In this document: one piece after another, positions 25,101-36,300 of the stretch
How the letters are laid out: each line of letters begins with the position of its first letter
Position numbering within the stretch: position 1 is the first letter of the stretch
Assembly (NCBI RefSeq): GCF_000499845.2
Contig: NC_023754.2
Coordinates: 28,473,869 to 28,537,868, forward strand
Direction of reading: 5' to 3'
DNA length: 64,000 nucleotides
Source of the DNA: Phaseolus vulgaris
Lineage: Eukaryota > Streptophyta > Magnoliopsida > Fabales > Fabaceae
Made by a program: the position numbers and the translations under genes
The notes under the pieces: model-generated
Databases searched by the model: none
Seen by the model: only the letters and a program-made list of their open reading frames with translations
What the model was told of the DNA's origin: nothing

Positions 25101-26362
25101 CTTAAAAAAAAAACTATATTGCTAATGAAATATTTCCTACACACGAGTAATTTAAATGACAAAAGTATCATATAAATAAGTGACCATCTTAACAATGTTG
25201 TTAGAGAAATTTCAAAAAAAAATTCAAAACTTTTGTCAACAAATATAACTCATCACATTCCCCATAAGAATATTTAATAAATTTAATGAACTTTAAATGA
25301 CTCTTAATATTATATTAAAATAAATAAATTTATAAATAAATTGTAAACACAGACTTAGTTTTACACTAATAAAATAAAATAAAATTTGAACTCACTTATA
25401 TAAGATGATAATATAACATGATAATATGTGTCTTTATTTATTGTTGATGTTAAATTTTTAAACATAATTTAATAAGAATAAATATACAATAATTAGTTGA
25501 TAAAGTGATAGTAAGAATTTTGAAACTTTTGTAATTAAAGATTAGGTTTTGAAGAATAAAATAGTCAATGTTTCAAGACTTCTGGATCATTAAGCAACAA
25601 TATTAAGAACATTAGCTTATTAGCTTATACGGAAGTAATTTTTTTGTAAACTTTTGTGTTGGTAAATAATAACTTTTATAAGTTTTTTTTTTATATAATA
25701 CATATGACTTAAATAGTGATACGAAAAAAAATTACCTCACTAACAGAATCATTTTTAGTTAGCAAAAAAAAAAAATCTTATATTATATTTTAAATTTGAG
25801 ACATTTATTGATACTTTTGTTTCGTATCTTCCTCGTAAGATAATAAAAACAATAACTAAGAACAAGTAACAAGATGGAGAAATTAATTTAAACTAAATTT
25901 TTTATAACTATTTGATATCATCACCTTATTTGGATTTGTGGTTGAACTTGGTGATATCATAAGATTAAAATTTATTAAATGTGATGGTGTATTTCTTTTA
26001 TTTAATAGGTTTAATTTTTTTAATTACAGCATGCAAAAAATATAATTTTCCACAAGTTTTTTCTTAGATAATATGAATTTGAAACAACTAATCACGTTGA
26101 TATATTAGTGAGAAATATATTTGTTTTTTTATATATTTAAGGTTATTGATTTATAAATTAATCACTAATTTAATTAAAGACTAATTTAAATTTAAAATAT
26201 TTAGTAGCTAATATTTTTTTAAAATATTTTATAATTTTTTATGAATAATAAAAATTATTTTATATATTAATAGGTTTTTATTTATAAAATAGTATTAACT
26301 TAATCAATGACTAATTAATTTTTATTTATAAATTAATTGTTATTTAATAAATTTTTTTAGTG

Positions 26363-26403
<41 letters not shown>

Positions 26404-26535
26404 AAAATTATTTGATTTATTTGTAAGTTTTATTTTGATATTTCAATAGACATGATAAATTAGATATAACATTTTAATTTTAAAGTTAAAATTTTAGAAG
26501 GAAAGTTGTAATAATTTGATAAGATATCTTATATA
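22159..26535. other. DEG15 3' flank and A+T-rich intergenic DNA
   Basis: The first few hundred bases are the probable DEG15 3' UTR. The rest is very A+T-rich. An open frame at 24562-24948 encodes a hydrophobic, F/L/I-rich peptide with no recognised motif and is judged accidental. Diverged MITE-like inverted sequence lies at about 26140-26360, followed by an AT microsatellite at 26366-26401. Confidence 0.5.
26366..26401. repeat. (AT)n microsatellite
   Basis: An uninterrupted AT dinucleotide run of about 36 bp. Confidence 0.9.
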
Positions 26536-26941
26536 ATTCACTACAAGAAAATCATGAGATAGAAACCAAATTGTAAAAACCAAAATAATTAGTTGCAATA
26601 GTAACTAAATTAGATATCGTTTTAGAAACTAAAAAGAAATTTGGTTTCTAAATTATTTTCTATTATTGTTAAATAGTTTCTAAATTGGTATTTTTTTTTA
26701 TCGGCTCTAAATTGGTAGCTAATTAGCAACCAAGATTTTTTATACCAAATTTAGAAACTAAATAGTTGGTAGTTAAAACCTTAGTTGCTAATTAGATACA
26801 AATTTAGAAACTATTTAACAATAATAGAAACTAATTTAAAAACCATTTTTTTTTTAGTTTCTAAAATGATTTCTATCTTAGTTTCTATTGTAACTAATTA
26901 TTTAAAATTGATTTTTATTTTATGATTTTCTTGTAGTGATT
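26536..26941. mobile_element. CACTA-type MITE with 3-bp target duplication
   Basis: The element spans 26539-26938 (400 bp). Both ends read CACTACAAGAAAATCAT inward, a perfect 17-bp terminal inverted repeat of the kind typical for CACTA (En/Spm) transposons. It is flanked by the trinucleotide ATT at 26536-26538 and 26939-26941, the 3-bp duplication expected for this superfamily. The interior folds back on itself (blocks such as TTAGAAACTA and TAGTTTCTAA repeat in inverse order) and has no coding capacity. Related copies or halves are at 13600-13906, 33185-33345, 42128-42479 and 42675-42720. Confidence 0.88.
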
Positions 26942-27928
26942 ATAAGACTATAAGGGTTTTGGAAGTAATGTTGCGAGATATTTAATATCTCATAATTATA
27001 ATGGTAGGACGGAATTAAAAAAATAAATTGTTACATTTAGGTTTAATACTAAGTGATTTTTTTAAAATTTATATTACATTTCCTAAACTACCATTTCTCA
27101 CATCAACTTCATTTATCATAAGTGCAGTGTCAATTAATTGAAAGTTTTTGAAAAAATGAGTGTCTATTTATCATAACCTAGGATCCTTGGCACTCTAATT
27201 TTTTCACACTATTACTTAATAACCAATAATATTATTGTTTTATTTTAAAATTTTATTTATTTTTATTAGTTAAATATAATATTTTATTATTAAAAAGATT
27301 GTAAAGTAAAAATGTGAGAAAGAAAGGAGTGTGAAACAAACTTTATCCTATAAAAAACAAGTTTTTCCATTTTTAAGTGAAACACGATCTCTATCTAAGG
27401 TGAAAGTTGAGAAACTGAGTATAATTGTTAAGAGATAATAACATATTGCACACTTGCTTCATTTCTCAAATATTACTTTTTTTAAATAACTGTCAAAATC
27501 GAGAGTATGTGTTTCAAAATATTGCATTACAGGAAAAAAAAAAGTGTTTTAGAAAATAAAATATCTGACTTTAAGTAATATTTTTTATGGAAAAACATAC
27601 CGTAAATAATTTTTTCTCAAAAAATAATAATGTAACAATATTTACTTAGAATTAGAATGTTAGTGACAAATAACTGTATTTTTTTTTCTGAAAAAAGCAT
27701 GTGGTTGAATTCTTATATTCATCTTTTGGCAATGTTTTTGTTCTAGTTTTGGGACACTGATTGTTACCCTTTAAAGTACAAGATGGTAGAGAAAGACGTA
27801 TGATAACAAAAAATGAACAAACATGTACACATTTCAAAAAGTCTTGCGAAACAAAATATTTTATAATATTCTCATGGATATAACAAGCACAGCAATTCTA
27901 GCATATAGTAAATATATATAGGAAAAAA
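26942..27928. other. A+T-rich intergenic DNA, nothing recognised
   Basis: No gene or clear repeat was seen. The right end approaches the presumed 3' UTR of the SPL gene. Confidence 0.5.
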
Positions 27929-27949
27929 TTGATAGAAGATAGAGAGCTT
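27929..27949 (-). promoter_or_regulatory. Divergent miR156/157-like target site in SPL 3' UTR
   Basis: The plus strand here matches the miR157 sequence as I know it at 18 of 21 positions. The minus-strand SPL mRNA would therefore pair with miR157 except at miRNA position 5 (A opposite C) and positions 20-21. The site is 131 nt past the SPL stop codon, where SPL3/4/5-type genes carry their miR156 site. The central cleavage region pairs fully. Pairing with the miR156 form is weaker. Whether the seed mismatch abolishes regulation is unknown. Confidence 0.6.
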
Positions 27950-28080
27950 GTGATAGGCCAATAACATGAGAGACATTATTTAAATTATTTGTTCTTGCTC
28001 GCTTCACCTAAGACAAATGGCTTTTCTGTTGTTGTTATTGTTATATTATCTTCCATCAATACTCATTCTTCTCCGATTCA

Positions 28081-29583
28081 TCAATGTCCATATTCAGATG
28101 CATTTTTGCGACGCCTCTCGTTATGTCCAGCCAAACGTCTTCTACAACTCCTTTTTGATTCATCAAATTCTGATAGTTCATGAAACCTGCAAAATCATAA
28201 CATTCTTTACTCAACTCATCGCAAATTTCTAAAACATCTTATTTTGTTCCAACAATAACACATTGTAAATTAACTGATTTGATCTTTATATTAAAAGATA
28301 TATAGCTGCTTTTGTGAAAGTAAGATAATTTGTGATTTATTTATTTTCTTTTATAAATACCTGTAAAGAAAATTATTTAAACATACCATTATGCAATTTG
28401 AACCCACATTTTTCCAGAAGAGAAAAGAAAAAATATTTTATATAAAATCATTTGTGAATTCATGTATAGCTTGAAATTCCAAAATAGTTCGTTCTTGATT
28501 TACATATTTTTAGTTTGTTTTCTTTTATAATGGATTAATGAATGTCTCACTTGTTGTCGATGAGCGTTTATTACCCTAAATCATATGCCTAAATCAAAAT
28601 GATTGATAATGAGATTGTGTGAAAATCATCCCAAAATTTGCCATCTTCATGCAAGATCCTGCGATCTGATGGATTGAAACAAGATCAGCACCATTTTGTC
28701 TTGTCAACTTCATGGATTAAGAATGATGACACCAAAACTTAAGTGAAAATACTATTCATTCTAGATGGAATGGTAGGTGCCGTTTAGGATGATTCTATGT
28801 TATTCTTGAACACAGACAATGTCCCTGTTTTAGCACAAACAGTTTGCCATCAAGAATGTATCATACCTTTGCACAGAAAGTTGGAAATAATTGGATTTCA
28901 ACTTGAACACATTCCATAACTAGTTTCGTAATAGGTGCCCATGAGGTGTATAAATATAAAAATGCACCTAATGCACAATAATGTGCACAGCGTCAAGAGT
29001 ATGTTTAGGAGTTAATCCTTTTTTGGAACTAAAGCAATAGAGTTAGATTGTATTAGTTAATGTTTCCCATAAGCTCTATGCTAGCTAGGAAGTGAATAAA
29101 ATTAACGAAATGCAAAACCCAAAACAAGCTTAGACAGTTGAAGCAAGTATACCCTAAGAGTTTTGTCTCAGACTAGGGTTGATTGAAAAGGGCAAAAGGT
29201 ATAAACACTGAGTATAGGTGGATTGAAAGAGAAAACAAAGGAAGAGTTAAATGATTAAGGTTGTGAACGTACCTACTGCATTGTTGGCAAAACCGTTGGT
29301 GGTGCTCTGCAATGAGTACAGCAGGAGCCTTGGCATGGTACTCACAGACCTTGTGACGCCTGTGGTAGGGCTTAGCATCACTTAGATCAGCATTACAGCC
29401 ATCAACTTGACACGAAGGTGGCATTGAGCCACCAGCTTTGGAGGCTCTCTTGTTAGGCGCCACCCTCTTCTTCCTACCATCCTCGCCGTACTCACTGCCC
29501 TCCTCCTCTTCCTCTTCCTCATAATCATCCTCATCATCCTTGTAATTCATGCTCCTTTTCCCCTCACTCCAACTTTCATCCAT
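28081..29583 (-). CDS. SQUAMOSA promoter-binding-like protein, SPL3 type
   Basis: Two exons on the minus strand, 29583-29273 and 28186-28081, are separated by a 1086-bp GT-AG intron that splits an Arg codon (phase 2). The product has 138 residues. An acidic N-terminus ([14 protein letters not shown]) precedes the SBP zinc-finger domain, about residues 57-130. Exon 1 supplies [21 protein letters not shown] and [11 protein letters not shown]; exon 2 supplies [20 protein letters not shown]. All zinc-binding Cys and His residues and the basic nuclear signal [18 protein letters not shown] are present. The intron falls at the position conserved in SBP-box genes. Short SPL3/4/5-type factors bind GTAC-core sites and promote vegetative phase change and flowering; they are held low by miR156 through a 3' UTR site, and a degenerate such site is at 27929-27949. 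The second exon is too short to stand out as an open frame and was found by its motif. Confidence 0.94.
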
Positions 29584-29679
29584 AAGTTTAAGGAAATTTT
29601 AGAGAGGAAGAGAGATTGATGAAGATGATCTGGCTACAAAAGGTTACGGAGAAGTCAAGGAGCAGTCCGCAACTACTTG

Positions 29680-29689
29680 ATATAAATAG
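29680..29689 (-). promoter_or_regulatory. TATA box of the SPL gene
   Basis: On the minus strand TCTATTTATATC lies about 100 bp upstream of the ATG at 29583, a plausible TATA box with a 5' UTR of about 65-70 nt. Confidence 0.5.
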
Positions 29690-32600
29690 AAAAACTAGAA
29701 GCTAAATAGAATGAGAGAATCAGTGTGGACCACTTAACACCTTCAGGGTAATACTCAAACAACATTCAATATTTTCTCATCTTACTTCTCTTCCTTTTTA
29801 ATTACGCCATTAATCACATCTAATACTTTTACCATTTTAGTTTACTTTTCTTTCACATCACAAGAAAATAACCTCTTTGTTGCAAATCACTTTATATTAA
29901 AAAAACATCATAACTTATATTTTTCTTCTTATTTACATGCATCTAAACAATATATTACTTTACACTTTATTTTTATTTCTCTCTAGTTCTTTCTCTCTTA
30001 TTTAAATCAAATACAAACAAACCAGATACCACTACAAGGATACCAGAGAAGCTTTTTGCTTTGGAACAAGCTAGCAAGATAAGAGAGAGAATAGATGTAG
30101 AAAGAAGGAGGTAATAATTTAGATGAGTAAATATATAAGAAAAATTAATGAGAAGTTAAACTTTCTTCACAAAAGAAAAAAAAAGTGCATAAATAATAAT
30201 ATATCACAATATAAGTGATTGTGTTATACATATAAGTGTTGTTATATAACCATAATCACAATCAATGGTACCAATCGATTTATAATCATTAGGAATTTTT
30301 TTTAATTTTGATTTTTACTTTTTATTAATAATAATATTAAAAAACAATATTAATGAAATTATTCTTTCCACTTATTTTTTTGTTTCAAAGCAAATAATAT
30401 TTTTCACTTATTTCTTCTTTTTCTTTTATCCTGAGTTTTTTTTTTTCTGAATTAAACTGAGAAAGCTTACAATTAGCCAGCCAACTAAAGTGCAAGAAGA
30501 CCTAGGGAAGACTGCAAAACCATTAAGATTCTCTCTCTGCTACACTTGGATGTTTGTTTCAAAAGAATTTTATCTAGATAATACATGCTGATAGCCTAGT
30601 TAGAGATGGACTACATTGATTCCTTTTTATTTCATAAAAAACTCGTTTCCATTTTAAGTGGCTCTCAATCACCCTATCAGATTCTTTTGAGACGTGTTTG
30701 GTTAAATATAAAGAAAGGAAAAAAAAAAAGAGAAGATAAAATTAATTTAGATGGTGTGGTGTGCCACAAAGATAAATAGAATTGATTTTTAAAATAGTCA
30801 TATTTACTTTGTTTTTCATCTTTAATATTTATTTTATTTTTCAACCAAACACGTTTAATTTAAACTTTAATTTTACACATTTTTACCCATCTTTGTTTCC
30901 ATCTACTTTATTTCTCTTCTGAGTACTACAAGAATCATTAATTTTCTTACGACAGCAGAGACATAATTATAGTCAACATTCAGGAGAGCAGGGGAAAATT
31001 GAAAAAAACAGAAAGAAAACGAAGAGGAAGGACTTTAATTTAATGAAGTTCAATAAATAAAAAGTTAATGACAAATTTGATCTTATTTTCTATAATTTGA
31101 AAGTAAATAAGTATAAAAGTAGAATAAAGTATAGAGCATAATGGAGAGAGAAAGAGAGGGAAAATAATTTATGAAAAATATTATATAAATAAAATAAGTA
31201 AACTCTATTTATTATAATTGTAAATAATATTCTGCTTGAAAGTATTATTATTAGAAACTGAAAAGTTTTTGCCTTTTATGGCGGCTGAGACAGGTCAAGT
31301 TGGAAAAAAGAGATTTATTTTGATTAAAAAAAAGTGTTATATAGCGTCATCCAATCGTGTTCTTTTCTAATGGTACGAATCATCCAATCACGTTGAAGAC
31401 ATAAAATCCAACAGGAATATAATAAAAAAGAAAACAGCAATATCAATGCAAGGTTTAAGTAGGTTGTCGTCTGGTTGGACAAAATTTGTTCTGTCATGTA
31501 GCTACAAAGCAGTGGTAATTATTAGAAGACAACAGAAGCCTGTGCTCAAATTTTTCAAGAAATGAAAGTGGGGTCCCCTCTCTCCCTCTCTCCCTTTCAC
31601 CCGTATATAATATATATTCCATCATTCAATAATAATGTTTTTACAGTAATCATTTTTTACTTCACTCACTTCTTATTATACTATTTTTTATTTCCTCTTC
31701 CCCCAGTAAAAAAGAAATAGAAACGAATGAATTAATCTGAGAGAAATAGTGTTTCTATTCTCACTTTTCCTTTCAGATATTATATTTAGGTCTACAACCT
31801 TATCATTGTTAGTGTAAGATGTAATGAATGTTAGAAAAATTCTGGGTACATGGAACATAAATATATGAAATGATAATGAAGAATAAACATAAGATAACAG
31901 AAGATAGAGAGAGTATTAAGAAAGATGATAGTGGAAGTGGAGGGGTGTGGGGGACGATTCGTTGGTGGTGAAGGAAAAGCATGCATCTGCATTATTGAAA
32001 GGAAAGGAGAAGATACGGTGAATTGATTTAACAAGTTTTGGCCTATGTGACTACGTACGAATAGGAACTATTGCATGGTGTTGGATGTTTTGGTTTTTGG
32101 CCCTCTTGGTGAGTTTGTTTGATCCCATTCACTTTGCATTTTGGGGCAGAAGTGCCAACTACAGTGCAACAAATTGGCCATACTCACCTGGGTTACCGTC
32201 CTTATTGCTTCCATTATCTCCTCCCAACCTAGCTAGGACCACTTTTATTCATTATTATCTTATGCATTGGTCCCCACTCGTACTAGGGAAACATCTCTGA
32301 AAGTGAACTCTTTTGTTTCTTCTACAGAATATTCAATGCCTTAGCTACTCTACTCTACTATCCTTCATTTTTCTATTCATTCCCACTCCACTTTTCTATA
32401 CCATTCCTCTATGTAATTTTATACCTATATTCAAAAACAACATTTTCTGTTGCTTTTCCTCTGCCCTACTCGACCAACATTTTCTTTGCTAGTACACCTT
32501 TATCTCAATTCCAATGTTTCTATGGAGTACACAATACCAAATTCAGCCCATTCCTCTACATATAAACTACACTATTTTCCTTTCAAATTTTTTAAATCTG

Positions 32601-32780
32601 GTTCTAATCCCATAAAAATATTAATACATTTTCAGTCTTATACTTTAACACCAATCTATTTTTTGAGAACTAATACCACGTTCCTTTTCTATAAATATAG
32701 AGATAAAAATTCATTCAATTTTGTAGGAATTAAACCTAACTTATATATTGAGATGTTAAATATATATTCTACCGATAGGG
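29690..32780. other. Upstream DNA of SPL gene, nothing coding recognised
   Basis: No gene is recognised. The stretch at 31560-32300 is less A+T-rich than its surroundings and contains pyrimidine tracts (TCTCTCCCTCTCTCC near 31580). Its short open frames resemble nothing I know. It may be an untranslated or noncoding transcribed region. Confidence 0.4.
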
Positions 32781-33182
32781 TTTGTGTGGAGGTCCTGACT
32801 CGACAAGTTGAACGATACTATAAAAGTTATTACGCCTACACAAGATTAATGAACCTAATCAGCAATCAAACACTATATATGTGTTCCTAAGCATAACTCA
32901 ACCCCTTAATCCAATTTAATAACAAAGGATCCATGATAATAATATAAATGACACAGATTCCAAGAATCAGGTACGTCATTATACAATATTAATAACATCG
33001 AGTGCCGAATACTGAATTTTCACTTGAACGTCAGAGTGTCTTTTGTAGATACCAACCGAATCTGAACTTTGGGAGGACGAGAAGTAAAACTGCGAAAGAA
33101 GAGTGGAGTCTGCCTTGAAAGGAAGGAAGGAAGACTTGATGGAAGAGTCAAATCGTTCTTTTGACCCTAACCCGTTCCAGAA
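32781..33182. mobile_element. Possible LTR-retrotransposon remnant (solo LTR-like)
   Basis: The sequence contains GTCCTGACTCGACAAGTTGAAC and CACTTGAACGTCAGAGTGTC followed by TTTTGTAGATACCA. These words resemble the 3' part of LTRs common in legume genomes (a CTTGAGCGTCGGAGTGT-like motif). That resemblance is from memory and is not proof. No target duplication or internal domain was identified. A half-MITE begins immediately to the right. Confidence 0.4.
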
Positions 33183-33184
33183 CA

Positions 33185-33345
33185 TTTATACTATAAAAAA
33201 ATTATTAAATAAAAATTAATTTTAGAGATAAAAAATAAAAAATAATTAATTATTAAATATTATTTTTTAAACTAAAAAATTATTAATATCTAAAATAATT
33301 TTTACTATTAATAAATAATTTAAAAATATATTTATGTACATAGGT
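33185..33345. mobile_element. Half copy of the palindromic MITE family
   Basis: It begins TACTATAAAAAAATTATT and continues AAATAAAAATTAATTTTAG, matching the terminal sequence of the element at 42128-42479. Only one arm is recognisable. Confidence 0.55.
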
Positions 33346-36300
33346 CCGTCAATCCTTAAATAAATAAATTTATATTTCAAGTTAAAGGGTTCCAGACAGT
33401 TATGGTGAGTTTATAAATTCAGAAGCTATAGTTAAAAATTACCACCAAAAAGAGGTTTTTTAAATCTTAATTTTGTGTCTAATTTATATCTTTATCTCTT
33501 TTTTTTTTATATATGAGCAAAGTATTATCAAATTTATGCTATAATTAAAATAAATAGTCGGGGCGTAAGTATCTTCTACTTGTTCAGTTCAATTCAATCC
33601 AAGTCACTTACATTTTTTTGTTAAACTGGATCATTGAAATTTTTTTAAAGTTTATTTAATACACCCAATTAAAATAAGGTTAAATAACATGTTTATGAGT
33701 TTCAAACTCAATTAACACACCCCAATTACGTAATAAATATATAAATTAAAATATTATTCGTTTAACAATTCTAGATATAAAGATTTTTTTTTATAGTAGA
33801 TCACATTAATGTTATGAGTAAATATTTCATACACACATGCCTGGTATAACACTATAGTCTCCTTACATTCTCCTTTGGAGTTTCATATTAATAATAAAAA
33901 GCCAAATTTAATTTTTTGAAATTTTTTGAATAACTTTAAATGAAATATAACCTCGATTGCATCCCTACACTCTCATACTCCCTTTTAGCCGCAACATTAT
34001 CATTCTTCTTCAATCCCAATATTTGATAGAACAGTTCCATCATTTGAATATGTATGATTCATTTATTCTTCTGTTGATAAAAAAATTTTATTTTTGCATC
34101 TTGATAATTTTTTATTTTTATTTTGTTGCTTTCAAAAAAATTAAAAAAATAAGTGAATGAAAATGTAGTCACCATCAGTAAAAATGTCAAAAACTTACCT
34201 CAATCATTAACCATCACAAGTAACCACCACCACCACTTGAAAATAAAGAAGAAGATACCATACTTAAAAAGATATTGTTGAAATTAAAAAAAAAATATGG
34301 AGATATAGTGGGTAAGCTATGGAGGTGTATGAAAATTTTGCACAAATATTTATTTCTTATCTTGGAATCACATCAAGTAAGTTATAAAACACATTTATAA
34401 TTATTATTTTGATACACTGACATGATAAGAATTATTAATATTTATTTGTTACAAAAATTCTTGTTTCTTTATAAATATTAAAAGATATTGCAAAATATTG
34501 ATTCCAAAACTCTTTTAAGTTTTTTTTTTAATTATTTTACTCAATAATCTGATTAAACTCGTGTTAAAATGAAATTCCATATTTACTTTCTATATCTAAT
34601 ATGGAAAGTCATTGGTTTTAGGTTACAAAATGTATATATCACTATATTATACACTATAACAAAATATTAACGTGAATCAAAATGCAATAATATTATTAGA
34701 GTCTATTAACTGAAATTTAATGTGACTAAAAAATTGTTTTTATTTCTAAATTGAAAAGTATAAAATTGTTTTTAAATTTAATTTTATATTATATAAAATA
34801 TGTATGTCAATTAAGTCGATGTTTTATAATAATAAAATTGATTTAACCAACTTTAAATCGATACTAACATTTTAATAAATAAAAGATGTTAGTATCAATT
34901 TAGTGTTAATTAACTACCATAATATATTTTAACAATTATTTAATTTACGGCAGTTATGTCGATGATAATTTATATGTTATAAATTTGTATTTTGTCATGA
35001 GAATGAATTTAAAACATAAATTATTTTTAATTTAAAGATTAAGATTTAAAAGTAACAAACCTTCTTATTTATAATTTTTTTCTCATTTTTCTACATAAAT
35101 CTCTTTACACTCATTTTTTTTTATGCACATTCATCTTTTTCACTCATTCTCATCTTCTTCATCAACACTCATCTCTTTCATTCACTGAAAAAAAAAATTA
35201 TCTATTTTTATTTTTATTTTTTTAAAATAGAAGTGTTGTACGAATTTCTTTTTGAAGTAACCCTCATTAGGATATGCTGACACAAATTCATTAGTAAGTT
35301 GATACTAAATTTTAAAATAAAAAACAAATTAGTGTTGACTTGACTGACACTAAACTACTTTAATTAAAAATAAATTTAAAAAATTAATGAAATAATAATA
35401 TCATCTTTGTCAATACTATTTAGAGTCAGGTTGACCGATACTTATTAAAGTTTACTACATAACATTATTAACGACGACTTTACTTATTAAAGTTGGCTTT
35501 TAACTGACACTTACAGTATAAAAAAATCCTATAGTAGTTATCTATAACAATATATAGAGGGAATTTCCTCTTCCTGCCCTGTACACAATTTATTTTTCAA
35601 TTTTATCCTTTATAATATTAAAATTTAATAAATTTAATTTTTTTCTTTTATATTAAAAATTTAAATTTTAAAAAATTCAGAGAAATTTGAATTTAAAATA
35701 AAAACAAAGAATCCAATTTCTTACAATTTTACCCTTTAAATAACTAACCTTTTTAAAAATTCAAATAACTATTCCCAATAAAAAATCACCTACACAATAA
35801 AAAAAAATTACATACAACAAAATTAAAAAAAATAAATTTATTTTTATAATATTTTTTAATAAAAATATTTTTATAATTCAATAATATATTTTTATTTCAA
35901 TAGTTATTATAATAACAATAAGTTTGTGTCAAAAAAGTGTAATAATTCATCTTTAAAAAATAATTTATTTATTAAAATAAATAATTGATTAATTATCTTT
36001 ATTTCAAAATAATTAAATAATTTATTTTTAAAAAATAACGGTTACATATATAAAATAAAAAAATTTATCTTTTCATATATGTAATTTATTATTTAAATGA
36101 AGAATATATTTCATTATTATTATAATTTAATAAATAAATTTATTAACCAAAATTTTACTTCTTATAAATTGTTATAAATTATTTGATCTCCTATTTAAAG
36201 AAGAATTTATTGTTATAAGATTATAAACTCTAAATTAATATTTTATGTTTATTTTTATTTTTTATATAGAGTAAAATTTATAAATTTACGTTAGATATTA

